In this document: one piece after another, positions 33,467 to 34,376 of the stretch
How the letters are laid out: each line of letters begins with the position of its first letter
Numbering within the stretch: the stretch's first letter is position 1
Assembly (NCBI GenBank): GCA_045863035.1
Contig: BTUV01000022.1
Coordinates: forward strand, 1-34,376
Reading direction: 5' to 3'
Origin: H2-BAC3 sp045863035
GTDB lineage: Bacteria; Bacteroidota; Ignavibacteria; Ignavibacteriales; Ignavibacteriaceae
DNA: 34,376 nt
Made by a program: the position numbers and the translations under genes
The notes under the pieces: generated by a model
Told to the model about the DNA's origin: nothing
Seen by the model: only the letters and a program-made list of their open reading frames with translations
Databases searched by the model: none

Positions 33467-33494
33467 AAACCCGGTTATAAGACCGGGTTTTTTT
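33467..33494 (+). terminator. Rho-independent terminator after the RlpA-like gene
   Basis: AAACCCGGT (33467-33475) pairs with ACCGGGTTT (33482-33490) around TATAAG, followed by TTTT. It lies 18 bp after the RlpA-like stop and about 37 bp before the methyltransferase start, so that gene needs its own promoter. Confidence 0.9.
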
Positions 33495-33530
33495 ATTTTA
33501 AACCTCGTTTTTTAATTTATTAAAGGCACT

Positions 33531-34082
33531 ATGAAACTCAATCTAGGATGCGGCAAGGATATTAAACCCGGTTATGTAAATCTCGACATCGTTGATTACG
33601 GAGGAAATGATATTCACGATATCAACACCTTCCCCTATCCTTATGCTGAAAATACCTTCGACGAAATCTATTGCTCGCATATCCTTGAGCATCTGGATAG
33701 TTTCCATAAAACCGTGACGGAACTTTACCGTATTGCAAAACCAGATGCGCATCTTATTGTTTATGCTCCCTTTTTCCTGAATACAAAGTACTTCGGCGAG
33801 CCGGATCATAAAATCCCCTTTTCAATCCGGACGTTTGACAACTATGAATATATCGGTAACCGGAAGCTGAAATTTTATGAACAGTGGAAACTGAACCATC
33901 GCACCAACTACGAAGGGAAAGCACAATTCGAGGTAATAGAAAAACGATTTATTACCAGCCACTTCGCAGCACTTAAATGGATGGATTTTATTGTTAACAT
34001 AGAGCCGGTTATTTACGAAAGATTTTTCGCGGGATTCTTTTCACCGGAAGAGGTCTATTTCAGATTACGGGTAGTGAAATAA
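33531..34082 (+). CDS. SAM-dependent methyltransferase (class I, Methyltransf_11-like)
   Basis: 183 aa. Motif I is LNLGCGKDIKPGYVNLDI (about residues 3-20), followed by the acidic-loop strand FDEIYCSHILEHL (about 43-55) and the post-motif strand RIAKPDAHLIVYAPFF. This is the small GXGX-type Rossmann methyltransferase found near glycan, lipid or polysaccharide genes; the acceptor is unknown. The C-terminal part (FYEQWKLN..YEGKAQFEVIEKRF) is typical of the sugar-associated subgroup, which fits but does not prove a cell-surface role. AAAGG lies about 4 bases before the ATG. Confidence 0.82.
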   Translation: MKLNLGCGKDIKPGYVNLDIVDYGGNDIHDINTFPYPYAENTFDEIYCSHILEHLDSFHKTVTELYRIAKPDAHLIVYAPFFLNTKYFGEPDHKIPFSIRTFDNYEYIGNRKLKFYEQWKLNHRTNYEGKAQFEVIEKRFITSHFAALKWMDFIVNIEPVIYERFFAGFFSPEEVYFRLRVVK

Positions 34083-34093
34083 GGGATGTTAAC

Positions 34094-34126
34094 AATTATG
34101 AAGTTTGAAGTATGAAATATGAATTG
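34094..34126. repeat. 33-bp low-complexity repeat, copy 2 (inverted)
   Basis: Reverse complement of 25-57 with 30/33 identity (three substitutions). Made of ATGAA-type units (AATTATGAAGTTTGAAGTATG...). It immediately precedes the 51-bp tandem array, so it may be part of that repeat's boundary. Confidence 0.6.
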
Positions 34127-34135
34127 CCGGATTGA

Positions 34136-34376
34136 CCCAACCCGGAACGGGTGACATTGTTATAGAAAATACAAATCATCAATTACCCCAACCCGGAACG
34201 GGTGGCATTATTATAGAAAATACGAATCACCATTTACCCCAACCCGGAACGGGTGACATTGTTATAGAAAATACGAATCACCATTTACCCCAACCCGGAA
34301 CGGGTGACATTGTTATAGAAAATACAAATCATCAATTACCCCAACCCGGAACGGGTGACATTATTCTAGAAAATAC
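34136..34376 (+). repeat. 51-bp tandem repeat array, at least 4.6 units
   Basis: The marker CCCGGAACGG recurs at 34141, 34192, 34243, 34294 and 34345, exactly 51 bp apart. Each unit contains the perfect hairpin ACCCG-GAA-CGGGT, then GACATTGTTATAGAAAATAC and AATCA.CA.TTACCCC. Units differ by a few bases and fall into two variants in the order A, B, B, A (ATACAAATCATCAATT against ATACGAATCACCATTT). The last unit is cut by the window end. Spacers are not unique, so this is not a CRISPR array. Because 51 is a multiple of three, one forward frame stays open with the peptide QPGTGDIVIENTNHHLP repeating; another gives NPERVTLL then a stop. Confidence 0.92.

Larger units (their letters stand above)
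34083..34376. other. Repeat-filled end region of the window
   Basis: 294 bp without a recognised gene. It holds one 33-bp low-complexity repeat and then a 51-bp tandem array that runs off the window end. One frame through the array stays open but is not called as a gene. Confidence 0.7.

Noticed and set aside
34136..34376. CRISPR array
   Set aside because: The period is exactly 51 bp and the whole unit is nearly identical between copies, so there are no distinct spacers; no cas gene is nearby.
1..34376. tRNA, rRNA, insertion sequences or prophage genes
   Set aside because: No cloverleaf, rRNA stretch, transposase or integrase was recognised on either strand by eye.

Overview
The window looks like a chromosomal segment from a member of the Ignavibacteria (Bacteroidetes/Chlorobi superphylum). 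The evidence is two secreted proteins ending in the Por-type (T9SS) sorting tail with an N-Y-P-N-P-F-N-P motif, a signal-peptide S9 peptidase, an anaerobic-type 2-oxoacid:ferredoxin oxidoreductase, and intergenic DNA full of short repeat families. The lineage is my inference; no rRNA, tRNA, CRISPR array or transposase was seen.

Layout. 56-6099 (-): a secreted glucose/sorbosone-dehydrogenase-like protein, and upstream of it a 1332-aa alpha-amylase-family protein with an extreme lysine-rich tail. 6322-7173 (+): an outer-membrane beta-barrel-like protein. 7174-7692: no gene, hairpins and a dispersed repeat. 7693-12039 (-): four closely spaced genes, in transcription order ATP-grasp ligase, GCS2/YbdK-type carboxylate-amine ligase, M29-type metallopeptidase and a second ATP-grasp of apparently permuted layout. 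This looks like an uncharacterised amidoligase (peptide or small-molecule amide) pathway. 12272-13606 (+): a DUF6986-type HpcH/HpaI aldolase-like protein, transcribed divergently from that cluster.

13856-22897 (+): a compact chemosensory operon, CheW - CheR(TPR) - CheW - MCP - CheA(REC) - CheB, followed by a REC-histidine kinase. The parts match the Wsp surface-sensing system, but the position of the WspR diguanylate cyclase is taken by a REC-HisKA-HATPase protein. It probably belongs to the non-flagellar (alternative cellular function) class, because no flagellar gene and no stand-alone CheY or CheZ lie nearby.

22876-23180: a 120-bp-period degenerate repeat that also encodes the end of the kinase gene, then a probable bidirectional terminator. 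26208-23227 (-): a five-gene operon of ferredoxin, alpha, beta (ThDP) and gamma subunits of a 2-oxoacid (probably VOR/KOR type):ferredoxin oxidoreductase plus a small Cys-rich ferritin-like protein. Its upstream region carries a perfect 17-bp direct repeat. 26588-27871 (-): a cation/proton antiporter. 27956-29947 (+): a periplasmic S9 peptidase. 30331-32685 (+): a T9SS-secreted Asp-box protein with a strong terminator. 32952-33449 (+): an RlpA-like protein. 33531-34082 (+): a SAM methyltransferase. 34136-34376: a 51-bp tandem repeat running off the window.

The two items most worth following up are the amidoligase cluster and the Wsp-like pathway with a kinase output. The 33-bp low-complexity inverted repeat found near both window ends, the 120-bp repeat at the kinase gene end and the 51-bp hairpin array suggest a genome with several mobile or expanding intergenic repeat families.
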